DNA of 64,000 bases, taken from Eucalyptus grandis (Eukaryota; Streptophyta; Magnoliopsida; Myrtales; Myrtaceae). Numbering within the stretch: position 1 is the first letter of the stretch; every line of letters starts with the position of its first letter. The position numbers and the translations under genes were made by a program. Location: the NCBI RefSeq assembly GCF_016545825.1, contig NC_052612.1:372001-436000 (forward strand), read 5' to 3'. Shown one piece after another: positions 22,640 through 33,942 of this stretch. The notes beneath the pieces were generated by a model. That model did not search any database. It was not told the origin of the DNA and saw only the letters and a program-made list of their open reading frames with translations.

Positions 22640-25600
22640 GATGTGATGTTAAGTCTCAGTGCGAATAAACTCAAATAGACTTTTTTTCCGGTGGCTTTGT
22701 AAATATATCTGTCAACTGATTTTTTGAGTCGATGAACTGTATCATAACTTCTCCATTCTGAACATGATCTCTAATGAAATGATGTCGAATCTCTATGTGT
22801 TTTGCTCTTGAATGAAGAATTTGATTCTTTGTAAGATTGGTTGTGCTGGTGTTGTCACATTTGATCTCGATGTATGAGTCTTCGATTCCAAAGTCTCTCA
22901 GTTGTTACTTTATCCACAAGATTTGAGAACAGCAACTTCCAAGAGCCACTTACTCTGCTTCTGCTATTGAAAGAGCTACAGTACTCTGCTTTCTTGAAAA
23001 CCAAGATACATTTTTGTTTCTGAGCAATTGACAAGTACTAGAGGTACTCTTTCTATCGACTCTACAACCTGCTAAATCTGCGTCTAAATATCCAAGGAGA
23101 GTAAAGTAACCTTCTTTGGGATACCATAAACCTAACTTTGAGGTAGTTGCAACGTATTTGATGATGCGTTTTGCAGCACTTAGATGAGATTCTTTGGGAT
23201 CAAATTGAAATCTAGCACAAATGCAAATACTAAACAAAATGTCAGGTCTAGAAGCAGTAAGATAAAGAAGAAAACCAATAATACTCTTGTAGAGCTTCTG
23301 GTCAACTTTCTTTCATTCTTCATCTTTGTCCAACTTCGAAGAACTTGACATTGGTATCTCAGTCTTTTTGCAATTTGCCAATTCGAACTTTTTAATGAGA
23401 TCTTTTGCATATTTTTCTTGGTGAATGAAAATTTCTTCCTTCAATTGTTTCACTTGTAATCCGAGAAAGAAAGATAGTTCACCCATCATGCTTATCTCAA
23501 ATTCATCCTACATAGACTTAGAAAACTTCTTGTACAGGTTTTCGTTAGGTGATCCAAATATAATATCATCAACATATATTTGAACAAATAGAAAGTTTTT
23601 ACCTTCTCTTTTAATAAACAAGGTAGTATCCACTTTTTCCTTTGATAAAATCATTTTGAATTAGAAACTTACTTAACATGTCGTACCATGCTCAATGTGC
23701 TTGCTTTAATCCATATAGAGCCTTTTTCAGTCTGAATACTGAGTTTGGTCTCTTTGGGTCTTCAAATCCGGGAGGTTGTTCCACATAGACTTCTTCTTGT
23801 ATAAATTCATTTAGGAATGTACTTTTGACGTCCATTTGGAATAACCTAAAATTTTTATAACAGGCAAAAGCAAGTAATAATCTAATTGCTTCTAACATTG
23901 CTACGGGTGTGTAGGTCTCATCATAATCCATACCTTATTCTTACGTATATCCTTTGGCCACGAGTGTTGCTTTGTTTCTGACCACTTTTCCTTTTTCGTC
24001 CATCTTGCTCCTGAAAAACCCATTCAGCTCCAATAAAGGATTTACCTTTTGGTTTATGACTTAATTCCCATACATCGTTAATGCTGAACTGTCTGAGTTC
24101 TTATTACATAGCTTCAATACAGCTTTCGTCAGCTAAAGCTTCTTTTATGCTTTTGGGTTCTATTTCAGAAATAAGTGTCAAGGCGTTAAACTCTTCTTGC
24201 TTTTTGGATCTTGTGCGAATCCCTTCATCAATGTCACCGATGATGAGTTCTTTTGGATGACTAGACTTGTGCTTCTTGTAACTGGTCGGTCTGACAATTT
24301 GTTGATCTTCTACTTCAGTTGATTCTTCAATTTCCGTTCGTTATTGATCTTCAGAAGTCTGAGCTACTTCAAGGGAGGTAGACTTTGTAAGGTCTGGAGT
24401 AGGTTCAACTTCTTCAGGTTGAGTCTGAATCAGTTGATTTTGCAAAGAGTCTTGGAATTTGACATTCATAGATTATTCCATAGACTAAGTTTTCTTGTTG
24501 AATACTCGTAAGCTTTGCTTGAAGTTGAGTAGCCAAGGAAAATTCATTCGTCTGATTTTTCTTCAAACTTATTAGTTCAATCATTTGTAATTTTCAAGAC
24601 AAAACATTTGCAACCAAACACATGAAAATAAGAAACAATTAGCTTCTTTCCATTGAATAACTCATATGGAGTTTTTTTTTCCAGAATAAGCCTTAAAAAT
24701 ACTCTGTTAATAATATAACAAGCTGTAGATACTGCTTTAACCCAAAAACGAGAATAAATATTACTTTCTATTAAAAGAGTTATTGCCATTTCTTGCAAAG
24801 ATCTATTCTTTCTTTCCATAACTCCATTTTATTCTAGAGTGTATGGAGAGGAGAAAACATGTTGAATACCAGATTCATCACAGAATTTGGCAAAGTCTTG
24901 ATTTTCAAACTCACCTCCATGGTTTGTCCGTATGCTTGAGATAGCATATCCTTTCTCATTCTGAACTTTATTGGCAAACTTTGAAAAGTGAGAAAAGGTT
25001 TCAGAATTACTTGCTAGAAAGTAAACCCAAGTAAATTGGGAATAATCATCCACAATTACTATGCAGTATCTCTTTCCACCAATGTTTTGAGTTTCGGTTG
25101 GTCCAAAGAGATCCATATACAGAAGCTGCAAAACATGATTAATAGAAACCTAATTTATTGGTTTAAAAGAACTTCTAACATGTTTTCCCAACACACACGG
25201 TATGCAAAAGTCAGATTTTTGATACTTTAGGTTGGGCAGTCTACGAACAAGGTTCTTGGATGAGATCTTGGCAATTTGCTTCATGTTGACATGGCCAAGC
25301 TTTCAATGCCAAAAATTTGCTTTATCTTGAATTGATATTAGACATTGGGATCTTTCTGGTTTTATATCTAGAAGATAAATGTTCCCATGTCTTCGTCCAA
25401 TAAAAGATTGAGTAAGATCTTTACTAGTTCCCGAACATATTCCCTCTTGAAAATTGATTTTGAATCCAATGTCGCACAGTTGGCTAATGCTGAGAAGATT
25501 GTAATTTAGTCCTTCCACCAAGGAGACATTGTTGATTGTGAGACTTCCAATCTTTACAGTCCACACCCAACAATTCTTCCTTTACTGTTTCCACCAAAAG

Positions 25601-26158
25601 AGACTTTTACACCATTTATTTGAACAAGTTTTATAAAATAACTTGAATCTCCAGTCATGTGTCTAGAACAACCACTATCCAAATACCCATTTAACATTTT
25701 TCTGGATAGTGACCTACATTTCTGTAAAAAGTTTTTGTAGGTCTTTGTTTGATTCTTTTCTTTACTTTTGGAAAATCAAGTAGATGAATATTTTCTGAAG
25801 TCATTTTCAAGCCTGATTTGTTGAAATAAAGTCTTGTACTGAAAAATCTTTTTCCAACTTCTCATATCCTATTTAAAATCTTTTTGAGATATTTGAAATG
25901 TCCTTTTCAAAAATGTATTTTCTTTTAAAAGAGAGTCTGCATTTTCTTTTAAAACAACAAAACTTTTGTCTAAATTTTCAAACTTTTCTTTCTAAGAATT
26001 TTTCTATTGCTTAAGTGTAGAATTCTCCCTTCTTAGTTCGAAATCCTTTTTAAGAGAGGTTTTGAGACTAAGACAAAGTTCATCAATTTATTTCGAGACT
26101 TTAGTAGGAATTTTTAAATTACTTACCTTGATTTTGCTGTCTAAGTCTGAGTCTAAAT
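22640..26158 (-). pseudogene. Copia-1 pol (protease, integrase, RT, RNase H), inactivated
   Basis: In Ty1/Copia order on the minus strand. A coiled-coil-like linker lies at 26158-25780. The protease motif DSGCSRHMTGD is intact near 25650. The gag-pre-integrase zinc region is near 25310. The integrase core (25131-24577) keeps the first Asp (MDLFGP) and the Glu (VMERKNR), but the middle catalytic Asp is Asn (RTNHGGEF). RT (23931-23500) keeps YVDDIIFGS. RNase H (23237-22640) includes YLDADLAGC and AEAEYVAL. Stops near 25150, 24835, 23690, 23512 and elsewhere split the frame, so the element is dead. Confidence 0.9.
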
Positions 26159-27233
26159 CTATCTCGAGTCTAAGCCCGATTCTAATTTTGCCATAAGACA
26201 TATATTAGCATAATCTTCATCACTTTCTTCGCATTCAGTATCACTCCATATCTTTGCTTTGAGAGCCTTTCTGTATTTCTCAGATTTTCCCTTCTTTTTC
26301 TTCAACAGAGGACGGTTGGGTCTGATGTGTCCATTTTTCTTGCATTCAAAACAAATCACATATTTGTTGGCTTCATCATCCGCAGTTGATTTGTTTTGAA
26401 ACTTTTGAGTGCTTTGTTTCTTCCAATTAAATCTTCTTCCATTTTTGTTCAGTTTCCTTAACCTCCTTATCATAAGTGTTAGCTCTTCATCGTCCATATC
26501 ATCTTTAGAATCTGTAACATCAGAATCATCGTTAGATTTTAAAGCAATTAACTTCTTACCTTTAGGATCTTCTTCCTCATTAATTTGCTCCACTTCATAA
26601 GAATGAAGTGTGCCAACCAATTCGTCTACAAAGAGCGGTATGATCCTTTGAGTTTCCCTTATTGAAGTATTCACATAATTCCAATCTTTGGAGAGTCCAC
26701 GCAGCAACTTGTTAACCTTCATTGGTCATGAGATTAGCTGTCCCTGATACTCTAGACCGTTAACAATTTCTATAAAATGACTAAACATGTCAGTGATAGA
26801 TTCTCCTGGCTTCATCTTGAAGGCTTCATACTGTCCAAGTAGAATATTGATCTTTGTTTCTTTCACTCGATCAGTTCCTTCATAGGTAATGTGAAGCCTA
26901 TCCCAGACTTCTTTGGCTGTTTCACAAGATGAAATTCCGTTATACTTAGTAGGAGATAAAGCACAATATAAAGAGTAAATTGCTTTAGCATCAAGAGCTT
27001 GTCTCTTGGTTATTTCTTCTTGTGTCATCTCGCTAGCATCTACAACTTCTTTTCCTCTTTCTAAAACTAATGCAGCTTTAGGAATGATTCCTTTTTCTAC
27101 CACATCCTATTCCAAAGGATCTTTCGATCTTAGAAATGCCTTCATCTTGTTTTTCCATACGTTGTATTCCTTTCCATCAAAGTAAAGAGGTCTAGTGTTG
27201 CTCTGGCCTTCAACCAAACCTAGAGCCAACATA
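26159..27233 (-). pseudogene. Copia-1 gag, inactivated
   Basis: Gag starts at the ATG complementary to 27231-27233 and runs about 358 codons to 26159. It has the Copia capsid-type region (FDGKEYNVWKNKMKAFL near 27180, then AKEVWDRL and KMKPGESITDMFSHF) and a zinc knuckle near 26350. The knuckle reads CFECKKNGHIRPNRP, with the last cysteine replaced by Arg. A TAG replaces the Trp codon of LEWDVV near 27110 and a TGA lies at about 26724. Copia-2 keeps that Trp. Confidence 0.9.
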
Positions 27234-27290
27234 CTAGTTATAGATCTTTAACACAGAAGTAAAAACACTTCAATTAAATGAGCACACAGG

Positions 27291-27301
27291 CTTTGATACC
27301 A
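27291..27301 (-). other. Primer-binding site of Copia-1
   Basis: The minus strand reads TGGTATCAAAG two bases inside the 5' LTR, the initiator-Met-tRNA type with a G-to-A change from the commoner TGGTATCAGAG. Confidence 0.85.
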
Positions 27302-27303
27302 AT

Positions 27304-28259
27304 TGATAGGGCTAGTAAGAGCACCTAGAGGGGGGTGAATAGGTGTGAAAAGAAGTTTTGCAAGACTTAACAAATTAATTCTTCTTTTGAGGATGATAGA
27401 CTGAAGATGTAAAAGACTATAAACAGTTATATAAAACTACGGATTAAAGTAAAGAGTTTATGAAAAAAAAATTGAAACACAATGTTTATAATGGTTTGGC
27501 TTAGACTAAGCCTACGTCCACTCTCCCGCACTAACAACCCATTGGCTGGATTTCACTAAAAACCAAAAGAGATTTTACAATTTCACGTCCTTGATTCCAC
27601 AGTGTAGACACTCTACCACACTTCCTCAAGGTCTCACAAGTATTTAATCTCTCTTTTGAGTACAACTTAAGCTCAACGATTGAAATAACAAAGAACTAGG
27701 AGCTTCAGACTTTGGAATTTTTCTTTCATGCACACACTCGAATAACTTGAGTGTCTTCCTTATATACTCCTCCACGCCTTTATAACCGTTGGCACTTTTC
27801 AAATGAGTTCTTCCAATCTACCCATTGGACAGAATCAATTTAAGGAGATCTCGAGTTAATTAAGGAATGTAATGATAGCCCACCAATCATGCTCGCCCAT
27901 ACAATTAGGATCTAAGTTTCCATAAGTAGAACCTTCCAAGTATACTTTGCTTTTCAATAGATCTTGATTATCCGAATCGATTCCAATAAGAATAATTGAT
28001 CATGGGATGTTATCTCCAGCCATGAGATCTTCTTCAACCGTACAAACCAAATCCTTAAAGATAAACTCACATTTGGATAAGTCTTCTCTTCGTCGGATAA
28101 GTTTTTCTCTTCGTCGATCTGGAAACTATCAGTGATGGTAGACTTTAAATCTTGAGTCTGGATGTCTACAGACTTTGACGATAGAGTCTGCAAGTCTTCA
28201 GACTAGATTGATGAAAACGTTTTGTCAACTTCAAAACAATAAGGAAGTTTTCTCCAACA
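27304..28259 (-). repeat. 5' LTR of Copia-1
   Basis: 956 bp, TGATAGGGCT to TCTCCAACA on the plus strand. Homologous to 18682-19635 and to the interrupted LTR of Copia-2 (57163-57342 plus 61241-61994). Confidence 0.95.
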
Positions 28260-28890
28260 AAGTTATGCATGTATGACATGGAGTGTGCATAGCTGAAGGA
28301 ACAGCTTGTCGAGATAACTCAAAAAAATAGGGGAGGCCGACTGCAATGTGAACGAAGATTCCCAGGTTGCTTCTCCTTAAGCTATTATGATCCACATGCT
28401 CCAAGTTTGATCGTGCATATCCCTCTTTCATCTTATATTTCATCCCTTCTAAATAGGGGAGAGAGGGAGGAGAGAGAGAGCGTCATTTCCAAAATCATGT
28501 TTAGGGAACAAGACGTAACTTTTAATTTTTGAAATGGGGCGATCTCTTTTGTTTGCCCCAGCTTTCTTGAAGGAATGTTCCTGAATTTGATGAGTCCATA
28601 TCCTCATGTTCCAATTTCAAATGCCCATTTGTCATGCCAAGTCAAAAGGGATGAAGTTTTAAGACACAAAGTAAATAAATCAAAAAACAAACAGGGTTAA
28701 ATCTTATGCATGTTTTGGAAAAGTTTTTTAGAAATGAAATGCTTTTTTTGTTTTCAAAAAGATGTTTCTTAGGGGGAGGAAGCATGAGGAAGCCCAACTC
28801 TCATAATTCTCCTTGAATGATATTGTCATTTCATAGTTGAATATCATCATTGGGCTGATTTGAGGTGCCCTCTCATGCCCTCAAAATGAA
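28260..28890. other. Continuation of the sequence that received Copia-1
   Basis: Flanking sequence that was contiguous with 18681 before insertion. No gene is recognised. A purine-rich (GAGA) tract lies at 28448-28480. Confidence 0.45.
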
Positions 28891-29490
28891 ATATCAAATT
28901 GTATATTTACTGGGTGAAATTACATTTCTATAATGGAACATGCGACAGTAACATATTAGATACAATAAAAGACAAGAAATTATAAAGACGAATGAAACTC
29001 CTGAATCAAGTGTCCTTGAGTTCTTCACCCTTGGTAGACTCAAAGTGTTCACACGAGAGGACCACTTCATTGAAGCTATGAAAGCGCATTCCATGCAACC
29101 AAGAACGAAGCTTATGGGGCAAGGCTTTTATGAACAACTCCGTCATTTCTTCCTCAATCAGCTAAGGAATAGTTTGCATCACAAAAGCCTCCCACTTTTT
29201 TGCATATGCTCGGAAATTCTCTATTGGTCTACAAACCAAATCCTCGTCGGGCAATTCAGTTCCTATCTTGGTTTAGAATTGATGCAAGAACGTGGAAGAC
29301 AACGGTCACTCCAATCCTTCACGAGGTAGATCTTTGCCATCAAGAACCATTATAATGTGGGCCTAGTGAGACTCCCTTGGAAGGCCCTAATCATGAGCGG
29401 TGCTTGGTTAGCGTACCAACTAATTTTTCCATGAGAGTATTGCAACTGTATCATAGGGCAAGTCGTATCATTATATTTATGGAAACTAAG
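28891..29490 (-). pseudogene. Degenerate retroelement sequence, probably gag
   Basis: The minus strand looks like a heavily mutated, gag-type coding region, but I can only support this through continuity with 30190-31543, where a clearer gag-like frame exists. No motif is diagnostic and the limits are approximate. Confidence 0.3.
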
Positions 29491-30181
29491 GTGCGAATGA
29501 TAACTATTCTAACCAAAATTTGATTTTTGGAAAAGAAATAGATTTTTCTATTTCTATTTTTAGATAAGTTTCTAAGCAAAAATAACTGTTTGATAATAAT
29601 ATAAAATTTATACTCTCAAAATAGAAATTCATTTGATAACGACATAAATTTTTTTCCTTTCAGATAATGGCAGACTGGCGATGGATGGCGGCAATAGACC
29701 GGCGATCGGCGGCGATGGACAGCGATGGTTGGCGGCGGCGACCGAGGACCGACAATGGCGGTTGGCGAATGGCAACCGACAACGATGGCCGGCGACCAAC
29801 AACCAATGACGGCGACTAGCTACGGCAACCGACGGCCAATGATCACCGGTGGCCAACTACCGGCGATAGCAACTAGCGATAGCGATCGGTGGCAGCAACC
29901 GGCAACCGACGACGGCGATCGACGACCAATGACTGACGGACAGGTGATCGACAGTGACGAATGGAGGACATGATGAGAAGAATTTTTATTTTTCATTTAT
30001 GTTCCAAAAATAGAGAAATAGAAAATTTTTACTTCTGTTTTCTATTCCAAACTTATTTCTAGAATAATAATCTAGTTCAAAAATAGAAAAATGAAATAAT
30101 TTTACTAAACAAATTTCTATTCGAAACAAGTCTCGGAATAGAAAAAGTTTTCTAGAACAGAAATCAAAGGTTGTCATACAC
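29491..30181. mobile_element. hAT-like non-autonomous element with GGC-rich core
   Basis: The ends are imperfect inverted repeats: GTGCGAATGATAAC at the left and GTTGTCATACAC at the right (reverse complement GTGTATGACAAC). Further in, both sides carry AT-rich sequence of the TTTCTATTTTTAG type in opposite orientation. Flanking 8-mers AAACTAAG and CCCCTAAG share only the last five bases, so the duplication is decayed or misplaced. The core (29665-29970) is a GGCGA/ACCGGCGAT minisatellite-like stretch. Small size, terminal repeats and no ORF suggest a MITE. Confidence 0.55.
29665..29970. repeat. GGCGA-rich minisatellite-like core
   Basis: Irregular repeats built from CGGCGATGG, GGCGGCGACC and CCGGCAACCGACGACGGC, sharply higher in GC than the flanks. 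Frames open on both strands (29725-29973 + and 29629-29856 -) are by-products of the repeat and not genes. Confidence 0.8.
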
Positions 30182-30189
30182 CCCCTAAG

Positions 30190-31543
30190 TACCTTCATTC
30201 CTCCAGGAATCACAAACCGGTTGAGGCAACACAAACCTACCATGTCTTAGTTAAGGAACTAGCCGTCCCACTGCATTGCCGTCCCCCTTATAGTAGTATT
30301 AATTTTTGCCACTTCAGGAAAGCTAGATTCTTCTGAGGCTAAGTTATTATTTTCTTCCGAGTCAAAATTCCTAATCGAAGATGAGGCACTATGTCACCCT
30401 CATGGTTGGGTGACAAATTTAGCAACTCATTGGGAAATGAGCCTTGAAGGGCAAGTATTCCCCTGTCTAACAGGCTTTGGACCTTATGCACGGGCAAGAG
30501 GTAGTTATTCAATGAATGGTCGACCTCATCAATATAATACTTGTAGCTCTCCATAGGACTATAACACTAGTTATGTTCAAAGCCTTGGTATGATAGCTCA
30601 TTGACTGTCAGATTTCACCTACATTTAGTGGTAGGTATTGGCTTGGATTGCTTGTGCCTTTCTTTTCTTGTCACGTGGTCTTGACCTCTTGAACATTGCC
30701 CCTCGCTTCACCAATCTAAGGTGGTTAGGAAGATTGCGAGGTAGTAAGGTTTTGTTCCCTAGATTAATGGTGATCGATACTGTTTGGACCTTAACTTTTG
30801 CAGTAAGCTTGGGAAGTTGTGTTGCCGTGCTTCAATCCTGAATAGGCTTTATAGTTTTTACCTCATCCACTGGTTCCTTGCCTTTCCTAGTAGGAAGCTT
30901 CTCAGTAATGAAATATTGCTCAATGGTCCCTTCATCATGCAAGGCTACATCAATATTTTACTCATCAATCCTTCTTCTATTGGCTGTGGGTCAAACTAGA
31001 TGGTTGGGTTCCTCACTAACGTAGCATGTGCCCTTAAGAACTCATTATCCTTCGTCTCTACACCTACTGACTCTTCGTAAGGGGGTGATGTCGATATTGA
31101 TGTCCACATTATATTCTTTGCAGAAAGAATCAATCAATTCCTTCCAAGTTTTAAGGGGACTAATCTTCCTTATAATATATCACCGTAGGGTGGGGTAGTC
31201 AGATCTGATTAGTATAGTCAAATCATCCTTTGAACCAAGTAGGCTTGTAAGTAGCTTTATAAGTGAGAAGCATTGGCGAACTCCTTACAATTAGGCACCT
31301 TGAGCTCCTCTAGGATTTTGAAGGCAGTGTAACTGGACAAATAAAGAGGGCTTTCATCTCATAACTCGTTCAGCTTACTCATGATCTTCACAAAGTGTTT
31401 GTTCTGTTGGTCATCCTTTGGCAAGTTTGCAGGTGTCACGAGTATGTTTTCTCGTGATAGAGCGGCCATAGGGTTAGGCTTGTTCTGAGTGGACTCCATT
31501 TGCCTCGAGAGTTGTCAAAGAGCGATGGACATTTGTCCTGCAA
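30190..31543 (-). pseudogene. Gag-like retroelement ORF, left piece (split by Gypsy-2)
   Basis: The minus-strand frame entering at 31538 reads through SRQMESTQNKPNPMAAL and SRENILVTPANLP, then KFLEELKVPNCKEF-like sequence near 31290 with scattered stops (for example a TGA near 31517). The frame is continuous with 41891-41975 once Gypsy-2 and one target copy are removed. It is probably the gag of an older Gypsy-group element whose lineage I cannot name. It ends indistinctly towards 30190. Confidence 0.5.
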
Positions 31544-33942
31544 TGTCACACCCCGATCCTCCGAGCACGTACCCATCCCTCCTTGGTCAATTAAAAGCGA
31601 CGTCCCAGGACGGATCGCCGACCCATTTATTTTAATGCGCATGCGGAAGCAGATAAAACAATCTCTAGACAACAACAATATGGGATAGGAAAGTAGAACC
31701 AATTTTTCACAAAATACATTTTTATAAACACACATGTCTATACACAAAGGTTTACAAAAAGGGATCAACTCCCAACAAAAGAGAATTGTCCTAAGACTAG
31801 CTAGTCGGACAATTTCGCTAATTCTTCAGGCTTCACCTATTAAACTCCAGAGCTTCTGATCCTCCACCAACACCATCTAAGAACCTCAAAATGGTTATAC
31901 AATAACCAGTGAGACAATGTTTCAGCAAGTTCAACCCCTTAAGACTCGATTAGAAAGAAAATACGCCCTAAGGGTTGCCTAAGCACAATCAAGCATCAGA
32001 GGACTTAACTTGGCCTCAGTTTCTTCCTTCAAGTCAATTCAATTAATCCAATCATTAAATCACATTAAATCCACACTCAGATTGAATCATCGATTAATCG
32101 ATCTAGTCGATTAGATGTCATCACAACCATTTCTTGGTCGGCCCATTCAATACCATCTATACGTCTAACCATATTTAGACTGCTCGCTCTAAGCTGATAA
32201 ATAGATAGTATAACTCACGCTAAGTTGATAAATAGTGTACTAATCTCTCTAAGCTAACATATCGAACCATCATGTTAATATAGCACACTAATAATGCTCC
32301 TTCTAAGCTGATAAAGTATACTGCTCGCAATCTAAGCTGACATATCAAAGCCCGTAAGATGATATAATATATTGTTAATGCTCTCTCTAAGCTAATAATG
32401 TTGATATCACTAAGCTGATAAGGTACACTACTCGCAATCTAAGTTGACATATCAAAGCCCATGGGTTGATATAATATACCGGTATACTGTTCTCAATCTA
32501 AGCTGACATATCTCTCGCAGGCTGATATAGTATACCATCGCAAACCATATAATCAATTCATCATTTTTATCATACCCGATTAAAAATACACGTGTAGATA
32601 CATGGCCGGCCTTAACCAAATTACAATATCTTCACTTTTGAACTTCCCACCATTTTCCGAAGTCCCAAAATAGATTTTTAGCGCTGTAAACCGACGCCCG
32701 GTAATTTTCCAACTAATTACCAAAATTAATTAAATTTAGGAATAAATTCCTAAGATCACAATTCATACATAATCACCACAAATTAAAGCTCAATTAAATA
32801 AATAGATCACACCACTGCAATCAGTATAAAATTTCTGTCATCGGCTGTCCCGATCTAATTTTCGAAAAGTAAATAATCAATTAAATAATTGCGGAAATTA
32901 ATTAAATAATGTCAATAATTACCAAAAACGCATACTTATGCCCGTAAAATCTAATTATATGCCCATACAGGCCTGGAAAAATTCCGAGACTTGTTAAATA
33001 AATATTAGAGTCTATCTACTTGCTAATTATACAAAACTAACAACTTAACATGCATAAGTAATTAACTAATTCACTAAACCGTTTTAACTATCCACTAAAC
33101 CAATCTTAGTCGAAACTAAACAACCCTTAAACGTCATTAACCTACTAAGCGAGGATAAGTGAGTTAAACTCACTTGTAAAACGAATTGCTCGGTTTGAAA
33201 CGACAAGGACGCGGCAAGGATCAACTCTCTCCAAAGTGGGCCTAACTTTCGGGGCTAGGAAACAGGCCAAAACGGGCCAAATGAGCTGCTAGAACCCACT
33301 CATTTTGCTTCTATTCGGCGGCTGCAACAACTAGATGGAGGCTTGGTTAGGGCGGAGATGGGCTGAACTGAGCCGAGGGGACCAAACCGAGCTCAAGCGG
33401 GGCTCCACGGTGGCTCCGACGATGGTCTATAGTGTCGAAGGTGAGCTGGACAGCCTTGGCAAGGTTGAGGTAGCTTGCTGGAACAACGAAACAGGTGAGA
33501 CGGCGTCAAAGTCGCACGGCGAGGCGGAGGCACGCGTGGGCGAGCGCCGGGGCGGCGACCAATGACGGCAGCGTGTGGTGGAGACAGGGTGGCTCGAATG
33601 GGCTTCGGTTGGTCTTCTGGCTTTTTGGGGGCGTCCGAACGGCACAATAAGGAAGAAGGAGGGGCGGTCGACTAGCAAGTGAGTGAGAGAGGGAGAGATG
33701 AGGGGACAAGGGACCTACCAAGCTTCCATCCTCATCTATTGGTCCCTTTCACCATTCCTCCATCACCAACTGCCCTCCCAGGCTTAAAATCAGCCACCAA
33801 GGCTCCATTTAAAGGACTTGAAATGGTCCAAAAGTCATAGGTGGTGGGGGGTGATCAACTCTGAGAATAACATTATAGGCGCGTCAATGAAAAGCTCGAT
33901 TAATTTAATTGAGAATAGAACTGTAAAATTTAAGATGTCACA
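31544..33942 (-). repeat. 3' LTR of Gypsy-2 (internally deleted)
   Basis: 2399 bp, TGTCACACCCC to GATGTCACA. Compared with the 5' LTR, sequence jumps from GTGGTGGGGG (33840-33850) straight to GTGATCAACTCTGAG, missing the block at about 41070-41796. It carries the CTAAGCTGATA tandem series at about 32185-32540. Frames at 33335-33721 are GC-rich LTR sequence, not genes. Confidence 0.92.

Larger units (their letters stand above)
18682..28259 (-). mobile_element. Copia-1: SIRE/Maximus-like LTR retrotransposon, 9.6 kb
   Basis: A full-length minus-strand Ty1/Copia element: 5' LTR 27304-28259, primer site 27291-27301, gag, coiled-coil segment, protease, integrase, RT and RNase H, then an extra sense ORF of about 2.3 kb, a polypurine tract and 3' LTR 18682-19635. 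Flanks GAGTT (18677-18681) and AAGTT (28260-28264) form a 5-bp duplication with one mismatch. The length, about 950-bp LTRs, coiled coil after gag and additional 3' ORF fit the SIRE/Maximus lineage. The first 245 bp of the two LTRs differ at about 24 sites by eye, so the insertion is not recent. Confidence 0.93.

Noticed and set aside
29629..29973. Open frames on both strands
   Set aside because: By-products of the GGCGA-rich minisatellite-like core of a small transposon.
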